A stretch of DNA of 36,277 nucleotides from a virus. Position 1 is the stretch's first letter, and each line of letters starts with the position of its first letter. This document shows, one piece after another, positions 14,560 to 21,478 of the stretch. The stretch lies in the IMG/VR virus record IMGVR_UViG_3300021407_000029, positions 1 through 36,277 of that record; one strand, written 5' to 3'. A program made the translations under genes and the position numbers. The notes under the pieces were generated by a model. That model was not told the DNA's origin. It was given only the letters and a program-made list of their open reading frames with translations, and did no database searches.

Positions 14560-15205
14560 GCGGCCTCTTATTGTTATTATTTTCTTTAGAGGTTATCCAT
14601 CTACAATTTTCTTTAAAATATCCCTTATCATTATCTATGCGATCTAATTGAAGATTTGCTGGACGATCCCCCATATCAGCATAAAAACTAACAAAAGTAT
14701 GCCATTCTTTACATACTTTAATACCACGTCCGCCATAATTTTTATAAGCTTTATTCTTTGGATTATTGCATCGAGCCAACATGCCCATCCAGATTATCCA
14801 TATAGAAGTATTTTTCATTCCATGGGTTTTACATGAATTATTTTTACATTCATGACACTGCTTTACTTGCCCACGCCTTAAAGCGCTTCCGTTACAAATG
14901 CGCTCATTCCCGCAATCACAGATGCATTTATAATATTTATTATTACCATCAGAGTGTGTTAATTCTTTAATGGTAAGTCGATTGAACTTTCTACTAATCA
15001 TATCACCCGACATTTCATCTAGATAACATTTTTGGCACTGATTTGATCTCTTAATATTTCCTTGATAAAGCAATTGTATTAAACCACATTTACATTGAGC
15101 TTTATAGAATATTAATTTTTTTCCGAGTCTTTCGTCCACTACTGTTTCAAGCACAGTCCATTGACCAAAAACTTCTCCAGTTCTATCTGTTATTTCTTTT
15201 GTCAT
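14549..15205 (-). CDS. HNH-type homing-endonuclease-like protein with two zinc ribbons
   Basis: This 218-residue protein has two N-terminal Cys clusters (C38/C40...C57/C60 and C94/C96/C98...C117/C120), each like a small zinc ribbon. A C-terminal phage domain follows with NYGGRGIKVCKEW (156-168), LDRIDN (187-192) and NCRW (200-203). That domain is common in free-standing phage proteins usually annotated as HNH or homing-type endonucleases. No strict HNH motif is visible, so the nuclease assignment follows from family resemblance. It sits directly against terL, overlapping its start by 11 bases. The first ribbon is related to the 87-residue protein at 15928-16191. Confidence 0.75.
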   Translation of the reverse strand: MTKEITDRTGEVFGQWTVLETVVDERLGKKLIFYKAQCKCGLIQLLYQGNIKRSNQCQKCYLDEMSGDMISRKFNRLTIKELTHSDGNNKYYKCICDCGNERICNGSALRRGQVKQCHECKNNSCKTHGMKNTSIWIIWMGMLARCNNPKNKAYKNYGGRGIKVCKEWHTFVSFYADMGDRPANLQLDRIDNDKGYFKENCRWITSKENNNNKRPREH

Positions 15206-15207
15206 AA

Positions 15208-15495
15208 TTATTCACTAGGATATTCGATATCAAGTTTGAAAGGTGCCGTAAATTTTTCGTAATTCACCGATCTATTCTCTTTAAACCAAGGATTTTCTGG
15301 GACAGGCATCCAATGAGTAACCTCTAAAGGAACAGACTTGATATCTCTCTCGGGTGACCACATGAAAACGCTTCTGTCATATTCATAATAAGCTATCCAA
15401 ATGTGGAAACTATGTTTCGAATTAGTAACTAAAACTTGACTATATGCTTCAGGAAGTTGATCAGAAACTTTAATCCATTGTGGTTCATATATCAT
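15208..15495 (-). CDS. DUF551 protein
   Basis: This 95-residue protein matches the DUF551 layout well: WIKVSDQLPE (residues 7-16), a QVLVTNSK strand, an IAYYEYD strand, and VTHWMPVPENPW near residue 60-72. Such proteins are frequent in phages, often among small accessory genes, and lack an established function. It overlaps the upstream gene by four bases. A more divergent relative is at 12505-12732. Confidence 0.85.
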   Translation of the reverse strand: MIYEPQWIKVSDQLPEAYSQVLVTNSKHSFHIWIAYYEYDRSVFMWSPERDIKSVPLEVTHWMPVPENPWFKENRSVNYEKFTAPFKLDIEYPSE

Positions 15496-15746
15496 GGTAA
15501 TTTATGGCAAATTTGGCATGGGTTTATACAGAACGCACAGAGCTTTTCACTTATAAGAGCATCGATGCAAATACCCGTTATATCTTTATAAGCTTCTTTT
15601 ATCTTGATTAGAGCTTTTGAAAGCTTCTCTTCTTCTATGCCGGTCAGAAGGGATTGAAATTGTTTTTCAATATAATACGTTATGCATCGCTCTTCACCAC
15701 AAGTTGGTTTGTTAGTGGTAAGATCCAATATTTTTTCTGATTCCAT
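15492..15746 (-). CDS. Hypothetical protein with C-terminal double CxxC
   Basis: This 84-residue protein has a helical middle (EKLSKALIKIKEAYKDI) and ends with CAFCINPCQICHKLP, where two CxxC pairs could bind a metal ion; two more Cys lie near residues 16 and 21. It overlaps its neighbours (ATGA with the DUF551 gene, one base with the gene above). I do not recognise it; small zinc-binding regulator is one possibility. Confidence 0.6.
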   Translation of the reverse strand: MESEKILDLTTNKPTCGEERCITYYIEKQFQSLLTGIEEEKLSKALIKIKEAYKDITGICIDALISEKLCAFCINPCQICHKLP

Positions 15747-15931
15747 TAATTATCCTCGCCTATGAAGAACATACTTTTCTTTTTAGATTTAAACTTACGC
15801 GGAATTATACACTTCGGGGATGCTATTTCTATTTTATCTTCTACTACTATCAACTGTGGCTTATCACACTTTAATCTGCCATCAAGTGAAAGAGCTAAAA
15901 GAACAATATGTAATGGAATCTCGCCTATCAT
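15746..15931 (-). CDS. 61-residue hypothetical protein
   Basis: The start at 15931 overlaps the upstream stop (ATGA). The product begins MIGEIPLHIVLLALSLDGRL and continues with a strand-rich segment (QLIVVEDKIEIASPKCIIP) and a basic KFKSKKKS tail. The hydrophobic N terminus is too short and interrupted for a sure membrane helix. Coupled position in the minus operon supports expression. No function is evident. Confidence 0.55.
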   Translation of the reverse strand: MIGEIPLHIVLLALSLDGRLKCDKPQLIVVEDKIEIASPKCIIPRKFKSKKKSMFFIGEDN

Positions 15932-16191
15932 ACCTGATCCAAGAATATTTTTGATTTATTAAAGCTGCCATTCTGACGAACATTGCACAATCTTTTGAAT
16001 AGAGGAACGTCATGGTTCTTTTTTATACTGCAGCTCTTACACATCTTAGTTCCTGTATTTCTGAACTGACTCTTGGTCATTTCTCTTTCGGTACCGCAGT
16101 CACATTTTAAAAGGACCATGGTTCCTTTGCCTAATTTCTTCCATTCCTTGAGAACAGTCCAGTTGCCGTATTTTTCTGGGATATCTGTCAT
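15928..16191 (-). CDS. Solo zinc-ribbon protein related to the neighbouring endonuclease-like gene
   Basis: This 87-residue protein has the same ribbon module as the start of the 218-residue protein: GNWTVL here (9-14), GQWTVL there, then C30-D-C32 and C51-K-S-C54. The module ends near residue 58 and the rest (HDVPLFKRLCNVRQNGSF) is unrelated. It may be a remnant of a second homing-type gene or a ribbon-only DNA-binding protein. It lies between the TerS candidate and the small genes before terL. Confidence 0.65.
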   Translation of the reverse strand: MTDIPEKYGNWTVLKEWKKLGKGTMVLLKCDCGTEREMTKSQFRNTGTKMCKSCSIKKNHDVPLFKRLCNVRQNGSFNKSKIFLDQV

Positions 16192-16193
16192 GT

Positions 16194-16724
16194 CTACTCT
16201 TTCGGAAATTCAGGGATAACGACATATTGAATTGCAGGTTTCTCGGATTCTTTATTAAGTGCTGCAATACGCTTCTCATTCTCAATCCATTCAGGATCAT
16301 AAAGAGGCATAGAAAGGCGTATAAAGTTCTCGTTGAGACGTATGTATTCTTTGTCTTCATCAAAGTCTTTAAGACCAGCTCCTGTTTCGCGCTTGAGACC
16401 TATTATGTCTTTACGCTGCTCATAGAGCCTTTTGAACTTCTCTGATCGCTCTGACCATCTCTTTATAGAATCTGATCCATAACCGAGTCTTAAGAAGAAA
16501 CCCATAGCTTTGATATCATTTTTCTTATTGAGCGCGGATTGAACTGACTGACGTGCTAAATCTTCAATAAATTCTTCGCTTATGAGTTTTTTATCACCAG
16601 TTATACCATCAATAATCTCTTCAAACACTTTTTTTGACCCATTGGGAACTTTAAGGCTAATATGAGAAGTTTTGGTTACAGAAGTATTACTTTGAAGTAG
16701 TTTCTTCATTTGAGCTTTCTTCAT
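16194..16724 (-). CDS. Terminase small subunit candidate
   Basis: This 176-residue, mostly helical, charged protein has a central segment (KNDIKAMGFFLRLGYGSDSI then KRWSERSEKFKRLYEQRKDI) that resembles the helix-turn-helix and coiled-coil core of phage small terminases, where a G-x-S-x-x-T/S-x-x-R-W pattern is common. It lies upstream of terL on the same strand, in keeping with the role of TerS in recognising phage DNA and loading TerL. No other TerS candidate is present. Seven small genes intervene, so identity is likely but not certain. The start overlaps the upstream gene's end by 38 bases; an ATG at 16709 is an alternative. Confidence 0.6.
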   Translation of the reverse strand: MKKAQMKKLLQSNTSVTKTSHISLKVPNGSKKVFEEIIDGITGDKKLISEEFIEDLARQSVQSALNKKNDIKAMGFFLRLGYGSDSIKRWSERSEKFKRLYEQRKDIIGLKRETGAGLKDFDEDKEYIRLNENFIRLSMPLYDPEWIENEKRIAALNKESEKPAIQYVVIPEFPKE

Positions 16725-16914
16725 CGCAAAAAACTAGTTCTTCTTCAGGGAATAATTTATCTAAGCAATCTTCACACATGTTCTTAAAACAATCTTCGCA
16801 GCAGAAATCAAAGTCATTTACTTCTCTTACTTCTGCGTAGGTCACTAAAGGTTCAATGGCAATATCACCAAAGTCATTGATAGCGAATGCCGCTATAGCT
16901 AAAAATATCTTCAT
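16687..16914 (-). CDS. Acidic Cys-rich small protein
   Basis: This 75-residue protein has a hydrophobic N terminus (MKIFLAIAAFAINDFGDIAI), a Cys cluster FCCEDCFKNMCEDC (residues 37-50) that could bind zinc, and an acidic, Ser/Thr-rich tail. Its ATG overlaps the rusA stop (ATGA), so it is coupled to resolvase expression. Its 3' end overlaps the TerS candidate by 38 bases in another frame. No family is recognised. Confidence 0.6.
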   Translation of the reverse strand: MKIFLAIAAFAINDFGDIAIEPLVTYAEVREVNDFDFCCEDCFKNMCEDCLDKLFPEEELVFCDEESSNEETTSK

Positions 16915-17333
16915 TTAAGTTCACTCAAGGTAAATACAGTTCGGGGTTCTAAATCATAAATTTTCTTAGCATTAATAGAAGAGACTATACAGTCATCATG
17001 CATAAGAACGCCATCTACATCATCAAAGTCTTTCATAGAGGCAACATCTAATATCATCTTAATTAAGTTATCTAAATCTGGCTTATATACATGGTACTGG
17101 CCAACTTTTTCTTTCATCTTGATAAGAGATAACTTAGGGATCTTGAGATAAAAAGTAACATCAAGATGTAACGCCCCAGAAAGAAGTGGAGTATCACCGC
17201 GTTGTTTAAGAAGCTGATGGATAAGACTATGCTTTAATAATTTTTGTGAATCATAAACGATACGTGAAGGCCCTGACATTCTTGGTCTAGCTAAAGGTAT
17301 CGGATCACCGAGAATGATATACGAAGAATTCAT
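16911..17333 (-). CDS. rusA: RusA-type Holliday junction resolvase
   Basis: I choose the ATG at 17333 because GGGAG lies five bases upstream; the ATG at 17345 has none. The 140-residue product fits RusA: the opening LGDPIPLARPRM (8-19), the metal-binding PDLDNLIKMILD (85-96, D86 and D88) and MHDDCIV (111-117). RusA dimers cut four-way junctions formed during recombination or replication restart, freeing DNA for packaging. It pairs functionally with the ERF annealing protein encoded on the other strand at 19479-20234. Confidence 0.92.
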   Translation of the reverse strand: MNSSYIILGDPIPLARPRMSGPSRIVYDSQKLLKHSLIHQLLKQRGDTPLLSGALHLDVTFYLKIPKLSLIKMKEKVGQYHVYKPDLDNLIKMILDVASMKDFDDVDGVLMHDDCIVSSINAKKIYDLEPRTVFTLSELK

Positions 17334-17392
17334 TACTACTCCCATATTTTTAAATTGATCTAGCTTAGATTAAATTCATAAAAAGAGCTATA

Positions 17393-17701
17393 TCACTTAT
17401 TATTAATAAATTGCTCTTCACGCGCCATTATTTCAGCGATTTCAGTGAAGACATCGGTAGTTATTTGTAATCTACTTCCAACTTCAGACATTAAATCGAA
17501 AAGATACCACTTAACTCTGTCTATAATTTTATCAATTTTATTTAGCTCTTCAGAGGTGTGTTCTTTAGATATAATAAAATTCCTTAAAAAATAAAGAAGT
17601 TGAAGTTCATTATAAAATCCATCACGGAGGGATGTAATTTCTTCATCTGGTAAATATTTGGTGAGTCGCGAAGACTTTAATTGGTCCATTCTTAATCCCA
17701 T
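17393..17701 (-). CDS. Helical hypothetical protein
   Basis: This 102-residue, almost wholly helical protein (IDKIIDRVKWYLFDLMSEVG in the middle) begins MGLRMDQLKSSRLTKYL. No Cys or enzyme motif is visible. It lies between the replication initiator and rusA with an 11-bp gap to the former. A replication accessory or DNA-binding helper is possible from location only. Confidence 0.6.
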   Translation of the reverse strand: MGLRMDQLKSSRLTKYLPDEEITSLRDGFYNELQLLYFLRNFIISKEHTSEELNKIDKIIDRVKWYLFDLMSEVGSRLQITTDVFTEIAEIMAREEQFINNK

Positions 17702-17712
17702 AGTTTATTTTT

Positions 17713-18600
17713 TTAAATACGACTAACCAATTTTATATGATCTAATGTCTTCTGTCGACGTAACCGAGCAGCAGCCATACTAGCTTGTATCTGCTCCTCA
17801 GTCCGTTCAGACTTAGCCCATGGTTTGTATTGAGAAGTTTGAGATTGTGACGGTTTATTATCAGAAACCATCTTATGTTTATAACTATATTTCTCTGGAT
17901 TCTGGGCTTTTAATGTCTCGTTTTTACAGATCCCCAGAAAGAATGCCTGTCGATCTCTAATATTGGGCGTTGATTCGAATAGTTTCTCAGCTAATTCCAA
18001 AATCTTATCGGGATATTTCGAAACTTCGGTAAGAATATAGTCATCGAATTTTATTTTATCACATAGTCGTTGAATTATGGGGTTTACTACTCTCTCCATT
18101 TTTCCCTTTATGAAATTAATATTACTTAATCTACTAATATTAGTAGTGTTTGTTTTATAAATAAAACTGTTCTTGATATCGTGTGAAGTGATCCCGTTTA
18201 TACCTGTAGAAAAGATGATTGCTACCCATCCCAAAGATGAGAATAATGGTTTAAGTGTTTCTCGTACCCATGATTTATTGAAGAACGAGGATACCCTATA
18301 AAGGCATGAATGATTTGCTCGGTATACTTTGTTGAGTAAACCCATAGAACAGAGCTCTCCGATTGTTTTTGATGTCCACTCGCGCGAAAGACCAGCATGC
18401 TTAGCTATGGTTTTCTGTTCTGGGTATATATCTGGAGAACGCGAAGATATAAAAAGAAGATAGTTTAAAACTAATCGTTGTTTTTCAGATAGGTTCTTTG
18501 AGAGATATTTAAAAGGATTAAGTTGAATATCTTTAACAGGATACACATCTTTTACTTGAGAACTGTTGACAAGTCTGGGGAATCGTTTAATATTAAACAT
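17713..18600 (-). CDS. Replication initiator-like protein with winged helix (HTH_36 type)
   Basis: This 295-residue protein has an N-terminal winged HTH (residues ~36-105: LSEKQRLVLNYLLFIS, TIAKHAGLSREWTSKTIGEL, then a wing ending SCLYRVSSFF). It is typical of the HTH_36 domain in phage and plasmid replication initiators. The C-terminal half (FLGICKNETLKAQNPEKY) resembles the tails of such proteins and is followed by a Gln/Arg-rich region. It would bind an origin and recruit host helicase. No helicase or polymerase is encoded here, so the phage likely uses host replication. First gene of the long minus-strand operon. Confidence 0.72.
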   Translation of the reverse strand: MFNIKRFPRLVNSSQVKDVYPVKDIQLNPFKYLSKNLSEKQRLVLNYLLFISSRSPDIYPEQKTIAKHAGLSREWTSKTIGELCSMGLLNKVYRANHSCLYRVSSFFNKSWVRETLKPLFSSLGWVAIIFSTGINGITSHDIKNSFIYKTNTTNISRLSNINFIKGKMERVVNPIIQRLCDKIKFDDYILTEVSKYPDKILELAEKLFESTPNIRDRQAFFLGICKNETLKAQNPEKYSYKHKMVSDNKPSQSQTSQYKPWAKSERTEEQIQASMAAARLRRQKTLDHIKLVSRI

Positions 18601-18841
18601 ACATTGATCTCGTTTGTTGAGTTCTTTGTTGAAATATCATGATAATTTCCCTAAGTTATTCATGTTGTTTTGTCCTTTCTTCGATCGCCCGATTCAAGTT
18701 TGATAGAAGTAAAAAATTTGAGCTCAGTGTAAAAACTGGGCTTTTATTTTAGTGATAGTTCGGTTACAAGTTACTCATGTAGCTTGCCATTCTGCTGTGC
18801 ACATCGCACAAACAAATCTACCTATTATGGATTATATTTAT
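18601..18841. other. Gene-free 241-bp interval between replication initiator and HTH regulator
   Basis: No reading frame worth calling is present. It holds a bidirectional-looking hairpin terminator (18721-18750) and should contain the minus-strand promoter of the replication initiator between 18601 and 18720. No iteron array is evident by eye. Confidence 0.6.
18721..18750. terminator. Probable terminator below the HTH regulator gene
   Basis: AGCTCAGT (18721-18728) and ACTGGGCT (18735-18742) form an 8-bp stem with one G-T pair and a 6-base loop. On the plus strand it is followed by TTTTATTTT, on the minus strand by CAAATTTTTT. It would stop HTH-gene transcripts before the replication operon. 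Confidence 0.65.
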
Positions 18842-19021
18842 TCATTCGGCAATTTTTTCTTTAAACTTTTTAAGATCTTCTATTCTATAATAGCGATAGC
18901 CACCAAACATCTTTAAGGGCCTAAGCTTTCCTAGCTTGTCCCATCTATAGAGAGTTTGTTTGCATACCCCTAAGAATCTCGCCGCACTTATAGTTGTCAT
19001 TAACTCATTATTAATTATCAT
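18842..19021 (-). CDS. MerR/excisionase-like HTH regulator
   Basis: A TTG at 19081 opens a longer frame, but it lies inside the promoter/operator, so I take the ATG at 19021 (59 residues) or 19000 (52 residues). The product has a compact HTH_17-type fold: TISAARFLGVCKQTLYRWDKLGKLRPLKMFGGYRYYR, the pattern of Xis/MerR-like DNA-binding proteins. No integrase is encoded, so it is more likely a transcription regulator of the adjacent divergent promoters than an excisionase. It probably binds the palindrome at 19046-19065 and controls both itself and the early operon. Confidence 0.82.
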   Translation of the reverse strand: MIINNELMTTISAARFLGVCKQTLYRWDKLGKLRPLKMFGGYRYYRIEDLKKFKEKIAE

Positions 19022-19038
19022 ATTTAACCATCTAGATA

Positions 19039-19066
19039 TTGAAATGTATATAGTATAGTATATACT
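19039..19066 (+). promoter_or_regulatory. Early operon promoter (plus strand)
   Basis: TTGAAA (19039-19044) and TATACT (19061-19066) are separated by 16 bases. The spacer and -10 box contain the palindrome at 19046-19065. It would start transcription of the ERF operon from about 19073. Confidence 0.62.
19046..19065. promoter_or_regulatory. Palindromic operator in the divergent control region
   Basis: GTATATA and TATATAC flank a 6-base centre (GTATAG), forming a 20-bp operator. It lies inside both divergent promoters, so binding there could silence both strands. The adjacent HTH protein is the natural candidate ligand. Confidence 0.6.
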
Positions 19067-19085
19067 TATAAATAGGTGCAATCAA
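19057..19085 (-). promoter_or_regulatory. Promoter of the HTH regulator (minus strand)
   Basis: On the minus strand TTGATT (19085-19080) and TATACT (19062-19057) are 17 bases apart. The -10 box overlaps the operator. Transcription would start near 19050, which rules out the TTG at 19081 as the translational start of the HTH gene. Confidence 0.6.
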
Positions 19086-19103
19086 TAAATTAGTGGAGAA
19101 ATA

Positions 19104-19178
19104 ATGTGTAAATGTACTCAAGATAAAAAATGCATTGCTTGTTTGTTATATCCTGAAAAAATAGATTGGTTAACTTAA
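19104..19178 (+). CDS. 24-residue Cys-rich micro-protein, first in early operon
   Basis: GGAG lies five bases upstream of ATG 19104. The product MCKC...KKCIACLLYPEKI has CxC and CxxC pairs that could bind zinc. Its TAA overlaps the next start (TAATG). It is the first frame after the early promoter and its coupling supports translation, but size limits confidence. Confidence 0.5.
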   Translation: MCKCTQDKKCIACLLYPEKIDWLT

Positions 19179-19306
19179 TGGATAAGAACTTATTATATAT
19201 AGCCAACGTATTATTTGGCATGGCTGCTTATGGTATAAGTGGTAGTCCGCTTTATATGTTTGTGGCAATCCAGGTAAACATATTTGCAATGATTATGGAG
19301 AGATAA
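19178..19306 (+). CDS. 42-residue hydrophobic micro-protein
   Basis: ATG 19178 overlaps the upstream stop and its own TAA overlaps the next ATG (TAATG at both ends). Most of the chain is hydrophobic (LLYIANVLFGMAAYGIS, then PLYMFVAIQVNIFAMI) and could form one or two membrane helices. Early-operon membrane peptides of phages often modify host envelope functions, but no specific role is visible. Confidence 0.55.
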   Translation: MDKNLLYIANVLFGMAAYGISGSPLYMFVAIQVNIFAMIMER

Positions 19307-19488
19307 TGGAAATAGATAAAATACCAGTCATGAAATTGCCTCGCAAGATTCAGAAAAAATATGAAGAACGTTATGAGCATTACAAAAGCATTAGCGGATT
19401 AACTGATGACCTTCAAGGTGCTGCTGATGATGATGATAATGAAATAATAAAATTACTAAAGAAAAATATTGGACAGCAATGGAAATAG
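19306..19488 (+). CDS. 60-residue charged protein with an ERF-like N terminus
   Basis: The protein starts MEIDKIPVMKLPRKIQKKYEER and ends with an acidic DDDDNE stretch and a Lys-rich tail. The ERF protein just downstream starts MEIDKILEFVGKIQKEKEE. The first 17 bases of both genes are identical, and the KIQK(K/E) segment also matches. This gene may be a partial duplication of the ERF N terminus. It overlaps the ERF start by 10 bases. Confidence 0.6.
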   Translation: MEIDKIPVMKLPRKIQKKYEERYEHYKSISGLTDDLQGAADDDDNEIIKLLKKNIGQQWK

Positions 19489-20234
19489 ATAAAATATTAG
19501 AATTCGTTGGTAAGATTCAAAAAGAAAAAGAAGAATGCTTACGTGCCGAATGGACAGCTCAAGAAGTTGCACTCAGAAAACCAAAGCATAGATCTGAAGA
19601 AATTAATGAATTATCCACAGCATTAGCAAAAGCTCAAAGTGAAATGCCTACCGCTGGTCTTAATAGTGAGAATCCATATTTTAAATCTTCTTATGCGGAT
19701 TTATCTGAAATAGTACGCGTATCACGCCCGAGTTTAACCAAGAATGGATTGAGCGTAACGCAGCAGATTATTACTGATGATAATGGCGCAACAATGATAC
19801 ATACGGTATTGATGCATTCTAGTGGTCAATGGATAGAAACTAACATGCGCGTTCTTCCGCCTAAAAATGATGTGCAAGCTCTCGGATCGTATCTGACATA
19901 CCTTCGCAGATATTCATATGGAGCCCTTGTGGGAGTCGTCGTAACAGATGATTCAGATGATGATGATGGCGAACGCGCAGTTGCCACATCAAGGGAAACA
20001 TTCGCAAAAGGGACAGCGTTGAATGCGAAATATGATCCAAAAAAGCAATCTTCAGAGGTTATTACTAAAGAGCAGCTTGAAGAATTGGAATATGAGCTAT
20101 CAGAATATCCAGATATTGCTGAACAAATATTAGAAGGATTCAAATTATTATCTGTAGCAGATCTTCCTAAAGAAAAATACAGTGCCTCTATTCGTAAAGT
20201 AAGAGAAATAAAATTGCTTAGAAATGGTAAATAA
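19479..20234 (+). CDS. erf: ERF-family single-strand annealing protein
   Basis: This 251-residue recombination protein anneals complementary single strands, typically for genome circularisation or concatemer formation. The ERF domain (~41-160) shows ALAKAQSEM (48-56), NPYFKSSYADLSEI (65-78), a SLTKNGLSV turn (85-93) and the signature LGSYLTYLRRYSYGALVGV (135-153), followed by an acidic DDSDDDDGE linker. The C-terminal ~70 residues form a charged helical tail. It is the central gene of the early plus-strand operon. No partner exonuclease is recognisable; RusA on the opposite strand could resolve the products. Confidence 0.93.
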   Translation: MEIDKILEFVGKIQKEKEECLRAEWTAQEVALRKPKHRSEEINELSTALAKAQSEMPTAGLNSENPYFKSSYADLSEIVRVSRPSLTKNGLSVTQQIITDDNGATMIHTVLMHSSGQWIETNMRVLPPKNDVQALGSYLTYLRRYSYGALVGVVVTDDSDDDDGERAVATSRETFAKGTALNAKYDPKKQSSEVITKEQLEELEYELSEYPDIAEQILEGFKLLSVADLPKEKYSASIRKVREIKLLRNGK

Positions 20235-20326
20235 TGATTTCATATGAATTATTTTTAGGTTTAAGCGCATGCCTTATATCCATAATGTTTTTTCATAAAT
20301 TGATAAAAGTAGTACTTGGTAAATAA
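20234..20326 (+). CDS. 30-residue single-helix membrane peptide
   Basis: ATG overlaps the ERF stop (TAATG). The chain MISYELFLGLSACLISIMFF plus a basic tail (HKLIKVVLGK) reads as one membrane helix with a positive C-terminal end. It continues the early operon. Function unknown. Confidence 0.5.
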   Translation: MISYELFLGLSACLISIMFFHKLIKVVLGK

Positions 20327-20336
20327 AGGATAAGTA

Positions 20337-20489
20337 ATGAAGATTATAATACGCCATGCACCTCCATCTATTCTAGACGAGGCTGACAAAGGTACATATT
20401 GTCATGTAATTAATGTAATGAATATGGTCGTCGAAGAATATATCCAGCGCAGCGATGATCCCGAAAAACCAAGATGGGAAAAGATATGA
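20337..20489 (+). CDS. 50-residue protein ending in PRWEKI
   Basis: AAAGGA lies before ATG 20337. The product is small and soluble-looking (helix NVMNMVVEEYIQRSDDP) and ends PRWEKI. Its last ~20 bases recur at the end of the 27-residue frame at 21395-21478, and in both places the ending overlaps the next ATG as ATGA. This suggests duplication of a gene junction. Confidence 0.6.
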   Translation: MKIIIRHAPPSILDEADKGTYCHVINVMNMVVEEYIQRSDDPEKPRWEKI

Positions 20490-20947
20490 TTGAATTATTC
20501 AAGAAAATAGTATGGCGAATATATATATCGGAATGTAAGTCTTATTTAATGTTTTTTGATGGGTATCGTGACGGATTCCTCTATGAAACCGAGGGTGATT
20601 GCTGCTCAAGTTGTTACTTTGAAGATATTTTAAATATAGAAAATTTATTAGGTGAAGAAGTTATAGGTATCGAGAAAAAATATTTCACAAAAGAAGAATC
20701 GCATAATTTCGAATCCAAATACCGGGATGCAGAGTCTATAGATCTATATGGCTATCTATTAAAAACAAAAAAGGGCTATGTCGATATCATTTATAGAAAT
20801 GAGAGCAATGGTTACTATGGCGGATGGCATAATTATATTAAAGAAAATGATTATTCGTTTAAAGATAATATAACCAATGGAGATTATGTAATTCTCTTAT
20901 ATAGAAGTAGGGAAATAAAGCTCAATAAATGCTTACCAAATGGATGA
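20486..20947 (+). CDS. DUF7448-like protein
   Basis: I choose ATG 20486, which overlaps the upstream stop (ATGA), over the ATG at 20474 inside the previous gene, giving 153 residues. The segment DGYRDGFLYETEGDCCSSCYFEDILNIENLLGEEVIGIE has the layout I associate with DUF7448: a beta hairpin, then the Cys pair DCC before a (Y/W)(F/I)EDI segment and a GEE.(I/V) turn. These proteins are common in phage early regions and have no known function. The C-terminal half is Tyr/Asn-rich. Confidence 0.65.
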   Translation: MIELFKKIVWRIYISECKSYLMFFDGYRDGFLYETEGDCCSSCYFEDILNIENLLGEEVIGIEKKYFTKEESHNFESKYRDAESIDLYGYLLKTKKGYVDIIYRNESNGYYGGWHNYIKENDYSFKDNITNGDYVILLYRSREIKLNKCLPNG

Positions 20948-20980
20948 ATTATATAATGATATGAAAGGTTACTTAAACTA

Positions 20981-21385
20981 ATGGGAACCTATACCGAATT
21001 AGTCCTTAAATGCACGTTAAAGAAAGAATCATCTATACCGCCTGATGTTCTTAATATATTAAAATACTTATTTAGGGATAGAGTTGAGATTAAAGATACC
21101 GCTATTCCTAATCACCCGTTTTTCTCCTGTCCTCATTGGCGAGCAATTGGATATATGAATAGTGTGTATCATATCCCTGAAACTTTTAATTTCTTTGAAG
21201 GAAATAAAATATTTTCGAGAAGTGATACCAAGAATTATGATAGCGAAATCGAACTGTTTATAGATTGGTTACTACCATATTTAGATCATCAAACCGGAGA
21301 CTGCATCGGCTGGGTTTGGCATGAAGAGCTCCTGAAACCTAAACTCATAAAATATATAAAAAGTGGAATGAAGATAAAAAACTGA
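20981..21385 (+). CDS. Hypothetical early protein
   Basis: This 134-residue protein opens MGTYTELVLKCTLKKESSIP and has aromatic, Trp-containing segments (PHWRAIGYMNSVYH, WVWHEELLKP). Phage proteins with this MGTYTEL opening recur in many genomes as uncharacterised early products. It starts at TAATG, directly after a possible 13-residue frame, and continues the plus-strand operon. No catalytic motif is seen. Confidence 0.65.
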   Translation: MGTYTELVLKCTLKKESSIPPDVLNILKYLFRDRVEIKDTAIPNHPFFSCPHWRAIGYMNSVYHIPETFNFFEGNKIFSRSDTKNYDSEIELFIDWLLPYLDHQTGDCIGWVWHEELLKPKLIKYIKSGMKIKN

Positions 21386-21394
21386 AAAACCTAG

Positions 21395-21478
21395 ATGAGC
21401 ACGGATATGAACAAGTATGCTAATAATATAATCATTGCAAAAAGAATACCTCAAGAACCTAGATGGGAAAAGATATGA
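21395..21478 (+). CDS. 27-residue micro-protein ending in PRWEKI
   Basis: This short frame ends with the same PRWEKI and nearly the same DNA as the 50-residue gene at 20337-20489, and overlaps the next ATG as ATGA. It looks like the surviving end of a duplicated gene that now serves as a coupling leader. Whether the peptide has a function is unclear. Confidence 0.4.
   Translation: MSTDMNKYANNIIIAKRIPQEPRWEKI

Noticed and set aside
18842-19021. Calling the HTH protein an excisionase
   Set aside because: No integrase or attachment site was found, so a regulatory role is more parsimonious.
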